The notes under the pieces: model-generated
What the model was told of the DNA's origin: nothing
The model's database searches: none
Seen by the model: the letters and a program-made list of their open reading frames with translations, nothing else
Shown: positions 56,560-64,000 of the stretch, one piece after another
How the letters are laid out: each line of letters starts with the position of its first letter
How positions within the stretch are numbered: position 1 is the stretch's first letter
Program-made: the position numbers and the translations under genes
Origin: Rhodospirillaceae bacterium
GTDB taxonomy: Bacteria > Pseudomonadota > Alphaproteobacteria > UBA8366
Length of the DNA: 64,000 bases
NCBI GenBank assembly: GCA_002724395.1
Contig: PBOR01000037.1
Span: forward strand, 12,261 to 76,260
Direction: 5' to 3'

Positions 56560-57367
56560 GCTTGGTATTTTGGCTGGTGGAGGCGAATTACCACGGCGCA
56601 TCGCTGATATTTGCGTTAAAGAAAACCGTCCCTATTGTATCTTAGCAATTGAAGGCCAAGCTAGCGCTAAAGAACTGTCGGGACATGCTGTTGCATGGTG
56701 TCGTCTTGGCGCTGCGGCAAAAGCCATAAGTTTCATGAAAGAGCAAAAGGTGCAAGAAGTTGTCATGGCTGGACCGGTAAAGCGTCCGTCGCTCTCGGCT
56801 ATCCATCCGGATATGAAGGCCCTTCAGGTCATTACAAAGGCAGGTGCACGAGCCTTTGGTGACGATGGCCTACTCCGAGCGGTAATCGATGTAATTGAAG
56901 AGGAAGGCGTAACAGTTATTGGGATCGACAGTATTTTGCCAAATCTAAGACCAGAGGCCGGACAGTTAGGGGATTACGGACCTAATGAAGCTGAGCAAAA
57001 AGACATTGAGCGCGGCGTACAAGTTTTGGCGGCGCTTAGCGCACTTGATGTTGGCCAGGCTGTGGTCGTTCAGCAAGGAATGGTGTTAGGTATCGAAGCA
57101 GCTGAGGGCACAGACAAATTGATAGAGCGTGCAGGAGCACTAAGTGGTCCAGGATCGCAAGGCGTTCTTATAAAGCTGCCAAAATGTGGGCAAGAGGAGC
57201 GTGTAGACTTGCCAACTATCGGACCCAAGACAATCGACCTTGCCGCGAAGGCCGGATTAGCTGGCGTTGCCCTCAAAGCTGACGGCGCTTTAGTAATCGA
57301 TAATGAGGAAACCGTTCGTAGATCCAATGCAGCAGGTATGTTTATTTTCGCGTTGGATATTCCGTAG
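56549..57367 (+). CDS. lpxI: UDP-2,3-diacylglucosamine diphosphatase LpxI
   Basis: Hydrolyses UDP-diacylglucosamine to the lipid X precursor, the alphaproteobacterial alternative to LpxH. 272 residues with the N-terminal LGILAGGGELPRRIAD and C-terminal GLAGVALKADGALVIDNEE of the family (formerly DUF1009). It lies between lpxA and lpxB. Confidence 0.94.
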   Translation: MKPKLGILAGGGELPRRIADICVKENRPYCILAIEGQASAKELSGHAVAWCRLGAAAKAISFMKEQKVQEVVMAGPVKRPSLSAIHPDMKALQVITKAGARAFGDDGLLRAVIDVIEEEGVTVIGIDSILPNLRPEAGQLGDYGPNEAEQKDIERGVQVLAALSALDVGQAVVVQQGMVLGIEAAEGTDKLIERAGALSGPGSQGVLIKLPKCGQEERVDLPTIGPKTIDLAAKAGLAGVALKADGALVIDNEETVRRSNAAGMFIFALDIP

Positions 57368-57383
57368 GAATCACTCTCGTTCT

Positions 57384-58568
57384 ATGAAAACAGAGCCTCC
57401 CTTACTTTTCCTAATTGCCGGCGAACCTTCAGGAGATGTACTCGGAAGTCGGCTTATGGCCGCACTGAAATTGGAAACAAAAAACAAAATTCGCTTCGTC
57501 GGGGTTGGCGGTCCATTGATGGAGGCCGAGGGCCTAAAAAGCCTATTTCCTATGCGAGATCTGGCAGTTATGGGGATTGCCGAAATTTTACCGCATTTAC
57601 CTAAGTTTTTGCGGCGTATCAAAGAAACTGTGAACGCAATTCATTTGTCCCAGCCTGATGCTATAATCACAATTGATTCTCCAACTTTTGCAAACCGTGT
57701 GGTACGGCGTCTAAAAGACTGTTCAGCCATTCGAATCCATTATGTCGCTCCTTCGGTTTGGGCCTGGCGTCCGTGGCGCGTGAATAAATATAAAAAGAAT
57801 TTCGATCATATCTTGGCGCTTTTTCCTTTCGAGCCGCCATATTTTGAGGCTGTAGGACTGCCATGTCATCATGTTGGGCACCCTGTTATCGAATATGGGG
57901 CCGATCGGGGAAACGGCGCGAAATTTCGGAAACAGCACGGTATAGCACCAGAAGAAATATTGATTTGTGTACTACCTGGAAGTCGTAACGGAGAAGTATC
58001 TCGGATGGGACCGGTATTTACCGCAACCTTACAAAAGCTTCACGACCGGGGGCATAGGTTTAAAGTAATTGTTCCTACCGTGGATACGGTTCGCGAATTA
58101 TTACCCGATATAATAGAGAACTGGCCTGGAAACCCAATAATTATAGACAATCAAGAGGAGAAATATGATGCAATGGCTGCAGCGAATACCGCATTGGCCG
58201 CATCTGGCACAATTTCACTGGAACTCGCAATAGCGCGTGTGCCTTACGTAATCGCCTATAAAGTCGCCTGGATTACAGGGTACATCGTACAATGTTTATT
58301 GCACGTTAAATATGCCAACTTGATAAACATTATTTTAAATGCGTCCGTCGTACCGGAGCGCATACAGCAATTTTGTGATCCAAATGTTTTATGTGACGAC
58401 CTAGCAAATATTTTAAAAGATGGCGGTCGCGCCCAATTGGATAATGTGGCTCCGGCATTGGAACAATTAGGCCTGGGTGATAGAAAGCCAAGTGTCCGAG
58501 CTGCACAAAAAGTCTTGGACATTTTAAAAAACGGACCCGAAAAACCAGAGCCACAAAAGCGTGATTGA
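57384..58568 (+). CDS. lpxB: Lipid A disaccharide synthase LpxB
   Basis: Joins two acylated glucosamines to the lipid A disaccharide. 394 residues of glycosyltransferase family 19; IAGEPSGDVLGSRL at the start and the CVLPGSRNGEV motif are diagnostic. ATG at 57384 is chosen: the track start at 57303 is inside lpxI. Converges on gltA. Confidence 0.95.
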   Translation: MKTEPPLLFLIAGEPSGDVLGSRLMAALKLETKNKIRFVGVGGPLMEAEGLKSLFPMRDLAVMGIAEILPHLPKFLRRIKETVNAIHLSQPDAIITIDSPTFANRVVRRLKDCSAIRIHYVAPSVWAWRPWRVNKYKKNFDHILALFPFEPPYFEAVGLPCHHVGHPVIEYGADRGNGAKFRKQHGIAPEEILICVLPGSRNGEVSRMGPVFTATLQKLHDRGHRFKVIVPTVDTVRELLPDIIENWPGNPIIIDNQEEKYDAMAAANTALAASGTISLELAIARVPYVIAYKVAWITGYIVQCLLHVKYANLINIILNASVVPERIQQFCDPNVLCDDLANILKDGGRAQLDNVAPALEQLGLGDRKPSVRAAQKVLDILKNGPEKPEPQKRD

Positions 58569-58606
58569 TTTAAATGGCCCGTGTTTTTCGGCTAGTTGGT
58601 TGGCAG

Positions 58607-59932
58607 CTAGCGTTTATGTAAGGCTACGACAGAACGTTCAGTTGCGCCTGTATATAGCTGGCGGGGACGACCTAACTTTTGTGTCGGATCTTCTATCATT
58701 TCTTTCCACTGGGCAATCCAGCCAATTGTGCGTGCAATTGCAAATAGAACTGTAAACATTGTGGTCGGCATACCAATCGCCTTTAAGATGATACCAGAGT
58801 AGAAATCCACATTGGGGAATAGTTTCTTCTCAATGAAATATTCATCTTTCAGCGCCATTTCTTCTAGCTGAACTGCAATATCCAAGAGCGGTTCATGTTC
58901 AATGCCAAGAGCATTTAAAACTTCGTGACAAGACTCTTGTAATACTTTAGCGCGCGGATCGTAGTTCTTATAAACCCGATGACCAAAGCCAAAGAGACGA
59001 AATTCATCTTCGGGATCTTTGGCTTTGTCTACATATTCCGGAATACGATCAGGCGTGCCGATTTCAGCCAGCATATTGATAACAGCCTCGTTGGCTCCTC
59101 CGTGGGCAGGCCCCCAAAGTGCGGCAATACCGGCAGCGACACTTGCAAACGGATTAGCACCAGTTGAGCCAGCAAGCCGCACCGTAGAGGTAGAGGCGTT
59201 TTGTTCATGGTCGGCGTGCAATAGAAAGATACGGTCCATTGCTTTAGCAACAACAGGATTTACCGGATATTCAGCCGCAGGCACCGCAAACATCATATGC
59301 AGGAAGTTCTCTGCATAAGTAAGATCGTTACGAGGATAGATAAATGGTTGGCCAATCGAATATTTGTATGCCATCGCACCTATGGTTGGCATTTTAGCGA
59401 CGAGACGATGTGCCGTAATTTTCCGCTGGACTGGATCGAGAATATCGATGGAATCGGGGTAGAAAGCGGATAGGGCACCTACAACACCGCACATAATAGC
59501 CATCGGATGTGCTCCACGCCGGAATCCGTCGTAAAACGTTTTCAATTGCTCATGGATCATCGAGTGTTCAGTGATTATCTTTACGAATTCAGCCTTTTCA
59601 GCTTTGTTCGGAAGATCATCGTTCAATAACATGTAGCAAAGTTCCATATAGTCACTGTGTTCGGCTAAATCCTCAATCATATAGCCTTTATGCATCAAGA
59701 TGCCCGCTTCACCATCGATGTAGGTCAGCTTTGATTCACAAGCACCAGTGCAGGTAAATCCTGGATCATAGGTAAAATGGCCGGTCTGACCATAGAGCTT
59801 GCCTATATTAATTACCTTTGGTCCGGTAGAACCTGGCATTAGTGGGAAGTCATGAGATTTCCCAGTGCTGTGATCTGTCAGAGTTACATATTCGTTTGAA
59901 CCACCAGAATTGGCGGCAGGTGATTTGGCCAT
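58607..59932 (-). CDS. gltA: Citrate synthase (type II)
   Basis: Condenses oxaloacetate and acetyl-CoA in the TCA cycle. 441 residues when started at ATG 59932 (MAKSPAAN), not at 60049 as in the track. Active-site [10 protein letters not shown] and [14 protein letters not shown] are conserved, and the N-terminal beta domain typical of the hexameric type II enzymes is present. Confidence 0.96.
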   Translation of the reverse strand: MAKSPAANSGGSNEYVTLTDHSTGKSHDFPLMPGSTGPKVINIGKLYGQTGHFTYDPGFTCTGACESKLTYIDGEAGILMHKGYMIEDLAEHSDYMELCYMLLNDDLPNKAEKAEFVKIITEHSMIHEQLKTFYDGFRRGAHPMAIMCGVVGALSAFYPDSIDILDPVQRKITAHRLVAKMPTIGAMAYKYSIGQPFIYPRNDLTYAENFLHMMFAVPAAEYPVNPVVAKAMDRIFLLHADHEQNASTSTVRLAGSTGANPFASVAAGIAALWGPAHGGANEAVINMLAEIGTPDRIPEYVDKAKDPEDEFRLFGFGHRVYKNYDPRAKVLQESCHEVLNALGIEHEPLLDIAVQLEEMALKDEYFIEKKLFPNVDFYSGIILKAIGMPTTMFTVLFAIARTIGWIAQWKEMIEDPTQKLGRPRQLYTGATERSVVALHKR

Positions 59933-60057
59933 GTCAGCGTATCCCTGAATTTTGTTTTTGACTGAAAAGGCGCAGCTATTCGCGAGCCATAACACACGAA
60001 CACCACCCCTGTTGCACTGCAGTATAAACGGGTCTAACAAACATCGCAAATCGTCTG

Positions 60058-61473
60058 CTACGGCAAATTGACGTTCGGCACATCAGCTATGCGGCGAAGG
60101 GATTCTTCTTTACCGAGAACCGCTAATATTTCAAAAATGCCAGGCGATGTATTTGAGCCGGTCAGAGCGGCGCGAAGGGGTTGAGCAAATTTGCTAAGCC
60201 CTAAGGACTGCGCTTCTGACATTACCCTAATTCTCTCTTCCACGGAGTTTAAGGTCCAATCCATAATTTCATTTAAAGCACCGTGCATCTCTTCCAGAAG
60301 TTTCACGCCACTGGGATTCAAAAACTTAGCAGCCTTTGAATTCTCTAACGGATAATTAGGCCGTTGGGCGATAAAAAGAGCACTTTCCGTCAGTTCATTG
60401 AGGTTTTTAGCCCTTTTTTTCAACGGCTCTAGTAGTTGTAGTGCACGAATGCGCAAGTTCTTTTCGTCGATATCTGGAACAATTCCCAAAATAGCGGCAA
60501 CTAATGGATCAATAAGAATATCGTCCGGCATGTTTGCGATATAATGGCTGTTCAAATTCTCTAGGCGATCAAAATCAAATCGTGATGGTGATTTTCCTAT
60601 AGCATCCAGGTCAAACCATTCTATTGCTTGTTTACTCGAGATGATCTCATGATCACCGTGAGACCAACCAAGCCTCAATAGATAATTACGAATAGCGTCA
60701 GGAATATAGCCCATATCGCGATATGCATCGACGCCCAAAGCGCCGTGTCGCTTTGATAATTTCTGGCCATCGGCTCCATGAATTAGCGGAATATGCGCAA
60801 ATACCGGTCTATCCCAGCCAAAGGCACGATATAGATGATACTGACGAAAAGCGTTATTCAAATGGTCGTCACCTCGTACAATGTGGGTAATACCCATATC
60901 GTGGTCATCAACTACCACTGAATGCATATAAGTTGGGGTATTGTCAGAGCGCATGAGTATAAAGTCATCCAACTCGCTATTTTGCAGTGTAACCGGACCC
61001 TGTACCGCATCATCTATGGTTGTCTCGCCTTCTAATGGCATTTTGATACGAATAGTTGGGCTGATTCCAGACGGTGCGTCCGCGGGGTCTCGGTCGCGCC
61101 AACGGCGGTCGTATGATACAGAACGACCTTCGGTACGTGCGGTCTCGCGCATCTCCATTAATTCTTCTGGTGAGCAATAACAACGGTAGGCGTGCCCTCC
61201 CTCAAGGAGCTGCTTAACCGCATCTTTATGGCGTTGGATATTATGGGATTGAAAAACAATTTTATCGTCATGGTCTATACCCAACCAAGTAAGACCATCT
61301 TCAATGGCCGAAATAGCCTCAGGCGTCGACCGCTTACGATCAGTATCTTCTATTCGCAAGCGATATACTCCGCCATGATGGCGGGCAAAAAGCCAATTAA
61401 AAAGCGCTGTGCGGGCACCTCCAATATGCAAAAACCCTGTGGGCGAGGGGGCGAAGCGAGTTACGACAGTCAT
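60058..61473 (-). CDS. gltX: Glutamyl-tRNA synthetase
   Basis: Charges tRNA-Glu (and possibly tRNA-Gln where GatCAB is used). 471 residues, class I: HIGH-like [19 protein letters not shown] and the KMSKS-like KLSKRHGA. Start ATG at 61473. The spacing to gltA is 125 bases, so a joint transcript is possible. Confidence 0.96.
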   Translation of the reverse strand: MTVVTRFAPSPTGFLHIGGARTALFNWLFARHHGGVYRLRIEDTDRKRSTPEAISAIEDGLTWLGIDHDDKIVFQSHNIQRHKDAVKQLLEGGHAYRCYCSPEELMEMRETARTEGRSVSYDRRWRDRDPADAPSGISPTIRIKMPLEGETTIDDAVQGPVTLQNSELDDFILMRSDNTPTYMHSVVVDDHDMGITHIVRGDDHLNNAFRQYHLYRAFGWDRPVFAHIPLIHGADGQKLSKRHGALGVDAYRDMGYIPDAIRNYLLRLGWSHGDHEIISSKQAIEWFDLDAIGKSPSRFDFDRLENLNSHYIANMPDDILIDPLVAAILGIVPDIDEKNLRIRALQLLEPLKKRAKNLNELTESALFIAQRPNYPLENSKAAKFLNPSGVKLLEEMHGALNEIMDWTLNSVEERIRVMSEAQSLGLSKFAQPLRAALTGSNTSPGIFEILAVLGKEESLRRIADVPNVNLP

Positions 61474-61695
61474 GGAACACCAATTTTTCTAAGCCACGCT
61501 GCTTTAGCATGAGCAGCAATGCCGACGCACTATCTGATTTGGCATCGTTGTTAAACTTTCATCATAGTTAGGATGGTATTTGTTGTAGCAGGCGATAAAA
61601 CTGCACTCAAGATTCGTTGATGAATGAAATAGAGCTATCCTGCATCGCTTCGCACGTTTGACTGGCAATATGACAGGACGTTATGTTTTATTAAA

Positions 61696-62559
61696 ATGTT
61701 GAAACGATTAACCGAAGATCAAGCCACCGCTTACCGGCGAGACGGGTTTGTCTATCCTGTCCAAGTTATGGACAGAGAGGCAGCCGGAGAATTCCGCTGT
61801 TCATTGGAGCGTTTCGAACTCGAGCATCCCGACTATATGAGTGGGATAAAGGGTCAGAAACTACATCTGGTGACGACATGGATGGCCGAGCTTGTACGCC
61901 ATTCGGAAATTTTAGACGCTGTCGAAGATATCCTAGGTCCGAACCTTCTTTGTTGGCAGACCAGTCTGTTCATCAAGGAAGCAAGGGAACCAAGCTTTGT
62001 TTCCTGGCATCAGGATGGCAATTATTGGGGCTTGAGCAGTAACGACGTTGTAACGGCTTGGTTGGCGCTATCACCGTCGACGGTAGAAAGCGGATGCATG
62101 AAGATGATACCGGGTAGCCATGAATGGCGCAGAGTTAAGCACAAGGACACGTTCGAAAAAGGTAATCTGCTGACCCGCGGCCAAGTGATGGATATTAAAT
62201 TAGACGAAGCCAAGGCTGCGAATCTGGTCGTGCAACCGGGCGAGATATCATTGCATCACGTTAATATTGCCCATTGTTCGGCACCGAACCAAGCAGACGA
62301 GCGGCGTATCGGTATTGCTATGCGATATGTGACGCCCGAGGTGAAGCAAATAACTGGTGTACCAGATAGTGCCACTTTGGTGCGGGGTATAGATATGTGT
62401 GGCAATTTCGCGATAGAGCCTGCGCCGGCCTATGACTTCGCGCCCGCCGCTATGGTCTTTCATGAACGTGTGACGAATACTCGGTCTAATTTTATTTACA
62501 AGGATGCGGAACAACGGCCAAGCATCGTTGTGGAGACTTCTGTTCTAAATTCATCTTGA
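61696..62559 (+). CDS. Phytanoyl-CoA dioxygenase (PhyH) family enzyme, second copy
   Basis: A 287-residue non-haem iron 2-oxoglutarate oxygenase. HxD is in SWHQDGNYWGLSS, distal histidine in HHVNIAHCSAPNQ, and the arginine in DERRIGIAMRY. It shares the pattern Y-x-R-D/N-G-x-x-x-P-x-x-V-M and the YWGLS block with the gene at 16501-17331, so the two are paralogues or related imports. No ribosome binding site is clear. The neighbours are gltX and lexA, so the context does not reveal the substrate. Confidence 0.86.
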   Translation: MLKRLTEDQATAYRRDGFVYPVQVMDREAAGEFRCSLERFELEHPDYMSGIKGQKLHLVTTWMAELVRHSEILDAVEDILGPNLLCWQTSLFIKEAREPSFVSWHQDGNYWGLSSNDVVTAWLALSPSTVESGCMKMIPGSHEWRRVKHKDTFEKGNLLTRGQVMDIKLDEAKAANLVVQPGEISLHHVNIAHCSAPNQADERRIGIAMRYVTPEVKQITGVPDSATLVRGIDMCGNFAIEPAPAYDFAPAAMVFHERVTNTRSNFIYKDAEQRPSIVVETSVLNSS

Positions 62560-62743
62560 TTGATAAAGCTTAGTGCGCGCCGCTGCTCGACCATACCCAC
62601 ATGCAAAAAACGCCTTTAAGCAAATCGTCGCTTTATCTAATGGGTAACCATATATGCAGAATTTATGAGTTTTGGGCTCTTTCGTCCCTCCCGGTGTACA
62701 AGCTAGCAGGATAAAATTCGGAATATATTTTAATAAATATTCT

Positions 62744-63439
62744 CTAATAGTTGCGCATTAAGCCAGCCAGCTTTCCTTGAACCTTAACCCTATCAGGGCC
62801 GAAAATACGCGTTTCGTAATCTGTATTGGCAGGTTCAAGCGCGATAGAGTCTCCCCTTCGACGCAGACGTTTTAATGTAACTTCTGATTCGTCTATCAAA
62901 GCCACCACAATCATGCCGTTCTCTGCTAAATCGAAGCGTTCGATGATCACTGTATCCCCATCGAAGATACCGGCATCGACCATAGAGTCACCTTCGACCT
63001 CCAACGCATAATGTTCGCCGGAACTGAGAAATGCGGTAGGAACCTCGACCTGGGTAGTTTCGTCCCGCAATGCCTCTATTGGAGTGCCTGCAGCAATACG
63101 GCCATAATAGGGAAGGCTGACCACATCGGCTTCCGTGACCGGCGATGAGGAATGCACAAGAGGATTGTCATTACTGATAACAGTGGGCGAAAAACCTGTG
63201 TGAGCTGGCTTCTCACCGGGCATATTCTCTGGCAAACGTACCACCTCAAGTGCACGGGCTTTGTGGGGCAAGCGTCTAATAAAGCCTCTTTCCTCAAGGC
63301 CTGTTATTAGACGGTGAATACCCGATTTAGACTTCAAATTGACCGCTTTTTTCATCTCGTCATAGGATGGCGGTACCCCATCTTTGGTTAGGCATTTATG
63401 TATAAAACGCAATAAATCATATTGTTTACGTGTCAGCAT
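62744..63439 (-). CDS. lexA: LexA repressor
   Basis: SOS regulator. 231 residues: N-terminal winged helix ([15 protein letters not shown]), the Ala-Gly cleavage site in [11 protein letters not shown], catalytic Ser in EGDSMVDAG and Lys in [11 protein letters not shown] at 63439 is the canonical start; the track start at 63466 adds nine residues. A LexA box overlaps the promoter upstream, so it is autoregulated. Confidence 0.96.
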   Translation of the reverse strand: MLTRKQYDLLRFIHKCLTKDGVPPSYDEMKKAVNLKSKSGIHRLITGLEERGFIRRLPHKARALEVVRLPENMPGEKPAHTGFSPTVISNDNPLVHSSSPVTEADVVSLPYYGRIAAGTPIEALRDETTQVEVPTAFLSSGEHYALEVEGDSMVDAGIFDGDTVIIERFDLAENGMIVVALIDESEVTLKRLRRRGDSIALEPANTDYETRIFGPDRVKVQGKLAGLMRNY

Positions 63440-63573
63440 GGTTCCCACTCGACAATTACACGCCATTCAATCCGGCACTATTCTGAAACTTCTTAGGAAA
63501 GCGCACTGGTCACAGCTTCTGTCCAAAAAGATTAGGATGTAGAGACGCGAACAAAATAGCAACTTATACATAT

Positions 63574-63588
63574 GTTCTAGTAAAGTTC
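63574..63588 (-). promoter_or_regulatory. Alphaproteobacterial LexA (SOS) box
   Basis: GTTC-TAGTAAA-GTTC on the plus strand (GAAC-N7-GAAC on the lexA strand) is the exact direct-repeat LexA box of Alphaproteobacteria. It covers the -10 of the predicted lexA promoter, so bound LexA would block RNA polymerase. Confidence 0.88.
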
Positions 63589-63602
63589 GCGAATCGGGTC
63601 AA
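63574..63602 (-). promoter_or_regulatory. lexA: lexA promoter
   Basis: On the minus strand TTGACC (-35, 63602-63597) and TAGAAC (-10, 63579-63574) are 17 bases apart, and the LexA box lies over spacer and -10. Predicted transcript start is near 63567, leaving a leader of about 130 bases. Confidence 0.6.
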
Positions 63603-63781
63603 GAGAATATTTATGTACTTCACGATCCAATGGATCCTGTTACTAGACGAAATGCTTGTAACCACCAATGAAACTTCCCGATACATGCGTTTTCTTTAGT
63701 ATTTGCTCGCCCCACGGTTATGAATCTTTCGCAGATATTACAAAATAGCGTCACCGTCAAAACAATGATATTCAAAACGAC

Positions 63782-64000
63782 ATGGATAAGGATAAATGTG
63801 AGCGCGCGGCAACTATTATCGCTGATAATCGGCTGAATGGCACCAGGTTGGATGATTTGGGTGAGGCTATACGACCGGCTAATTTATATGAAGCCTACTC
63901 GGTGCAGACACGCCAAAATGAAATTCTCAGGGCAAAAAGAATGGGTGCGGTGTCTGGCTATAAAATTGGCTGTACGACCCCTGTCTTGCAAGAGTATATG
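63782..64000 (+). CDS. 2-keto-4-pentenoate hydratase/FAH-like protein, N-terminal part
   Basis: The first 73 codons are visible; the gene continues past the window. The segment with the conserved block from ARPANLYEAYSVQ-like (here RPANLYEAYSVQ) to SGYKIGCTTPVLQEYM resembles 2-keto-4-pentenoate hydratase/2-oxohepta-3-ene-dioate hydratase (MhpD-type) proteins of catabolic pathways. ATG at 63782 is the first start after an in-frame stop at 63746; it lacks a clear Shine-Dalgarno. Confidence 0.75.
   Translation, partial: MDKDKCERAATIIADNRLNGTRLDDLGEAIRPANLYEAYSVQTRQNEILRAKRMGAVSGYKIGCTTPVLQEYM

Larger units (their letters stand above)
63440..63781. other. Intergenic region between lexA and the hydratase gene
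   Basis: About 340 bases that hold the lexA promoter and SOS box (63574-63602) and, towards the other side, presumably the promoter of the hydratase-like gene. Nothing else is recognised. Confidence 0.5.

Overview
The window comes from a Gram-negative alphaproteobacterium of moderate GC content, probably Rhodospirillales-like and plausibly marine. Evidence for this: a 14-gene nuoA-N operon followed by birA, coaX, RNase J and a DUF1467 gene; a short prolyl-tRNA synthetase without room for the editing insertion; the rpsB-tsf-pyrH-frr-uppS-cdsA-dxr-rseP-bamA-skp-fabZ-lpxA-lpxI-lpxB block; and a lexA promoter carrying the alphaproteobacterial SOS box GTTC-N7-GTTC. I see no mobile element, prophage or CRISPR array.

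Region by region: (1) 1-455 holds the end of an alanine-rich repeat protein and a tRNA-Ser(UGA). (2) 756-11565 is the accessory highlight: six co-directional genes for a multiheme electron-transfer system. They encode a tetraheme c554-like cytochrome, a fusion of cyclic-nucleotide-binding domains with a four-cluster ferredoxin, a di-heme b membrane protein, a membrane-anchored decaheme cytochrome with an eight-cysteine cytoplasmic head, a pentaheme cytochrome with a C-terminal beta domain, an outer-membrane barrel and a membrane-tethered flavin/2Fe-2S reductase. (That is seven products when the first cytochrome, which is separated by an intergenic hairpin, is counted.) (3) 11.7-19.2 kb is a set of mostly single metabolic genes: gdhA, a TauD/TfdA dioxygenase, a split AtuA-like pair, DUF983, a PhyH dioxygenase, a GNAT acetyltransferase, a metallophosphoesterase and a TPR protein. 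(4) 19.6-37.2 kb is complex I plus birA-coaX-rnj-DUF1467. (5) 37.6-41.5 kb is a small secreted protein, proS and lolC-lolD. (6) 41.6-58.6 kb is dnaE and the translation/envelope block. (7) 58.6-64 kb has gltA and gltX on the minus strand, a second PhyH dioxygenase, lexA, and the start of a 2-keto-4-pentenoate hydratase-like gene.

How the parts may work together: complex I supplies the ordinary respiratory entry for NADH. The multiheme cluster looks like a second, dedicated route linking a cytoplasmic NAD(P)H/FeS pool through a b-type membrane protein and periplasmic c-hemes toward the outer membrane. Its direction and terminal donor or acceptor cannot be read from the sequence. The cyclic-nucleotide domains on its ferredoxin suggest allosteric control of electron flow. 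I do not recognise this gene set as a named system, and it is the best candidate here for something undescribed.
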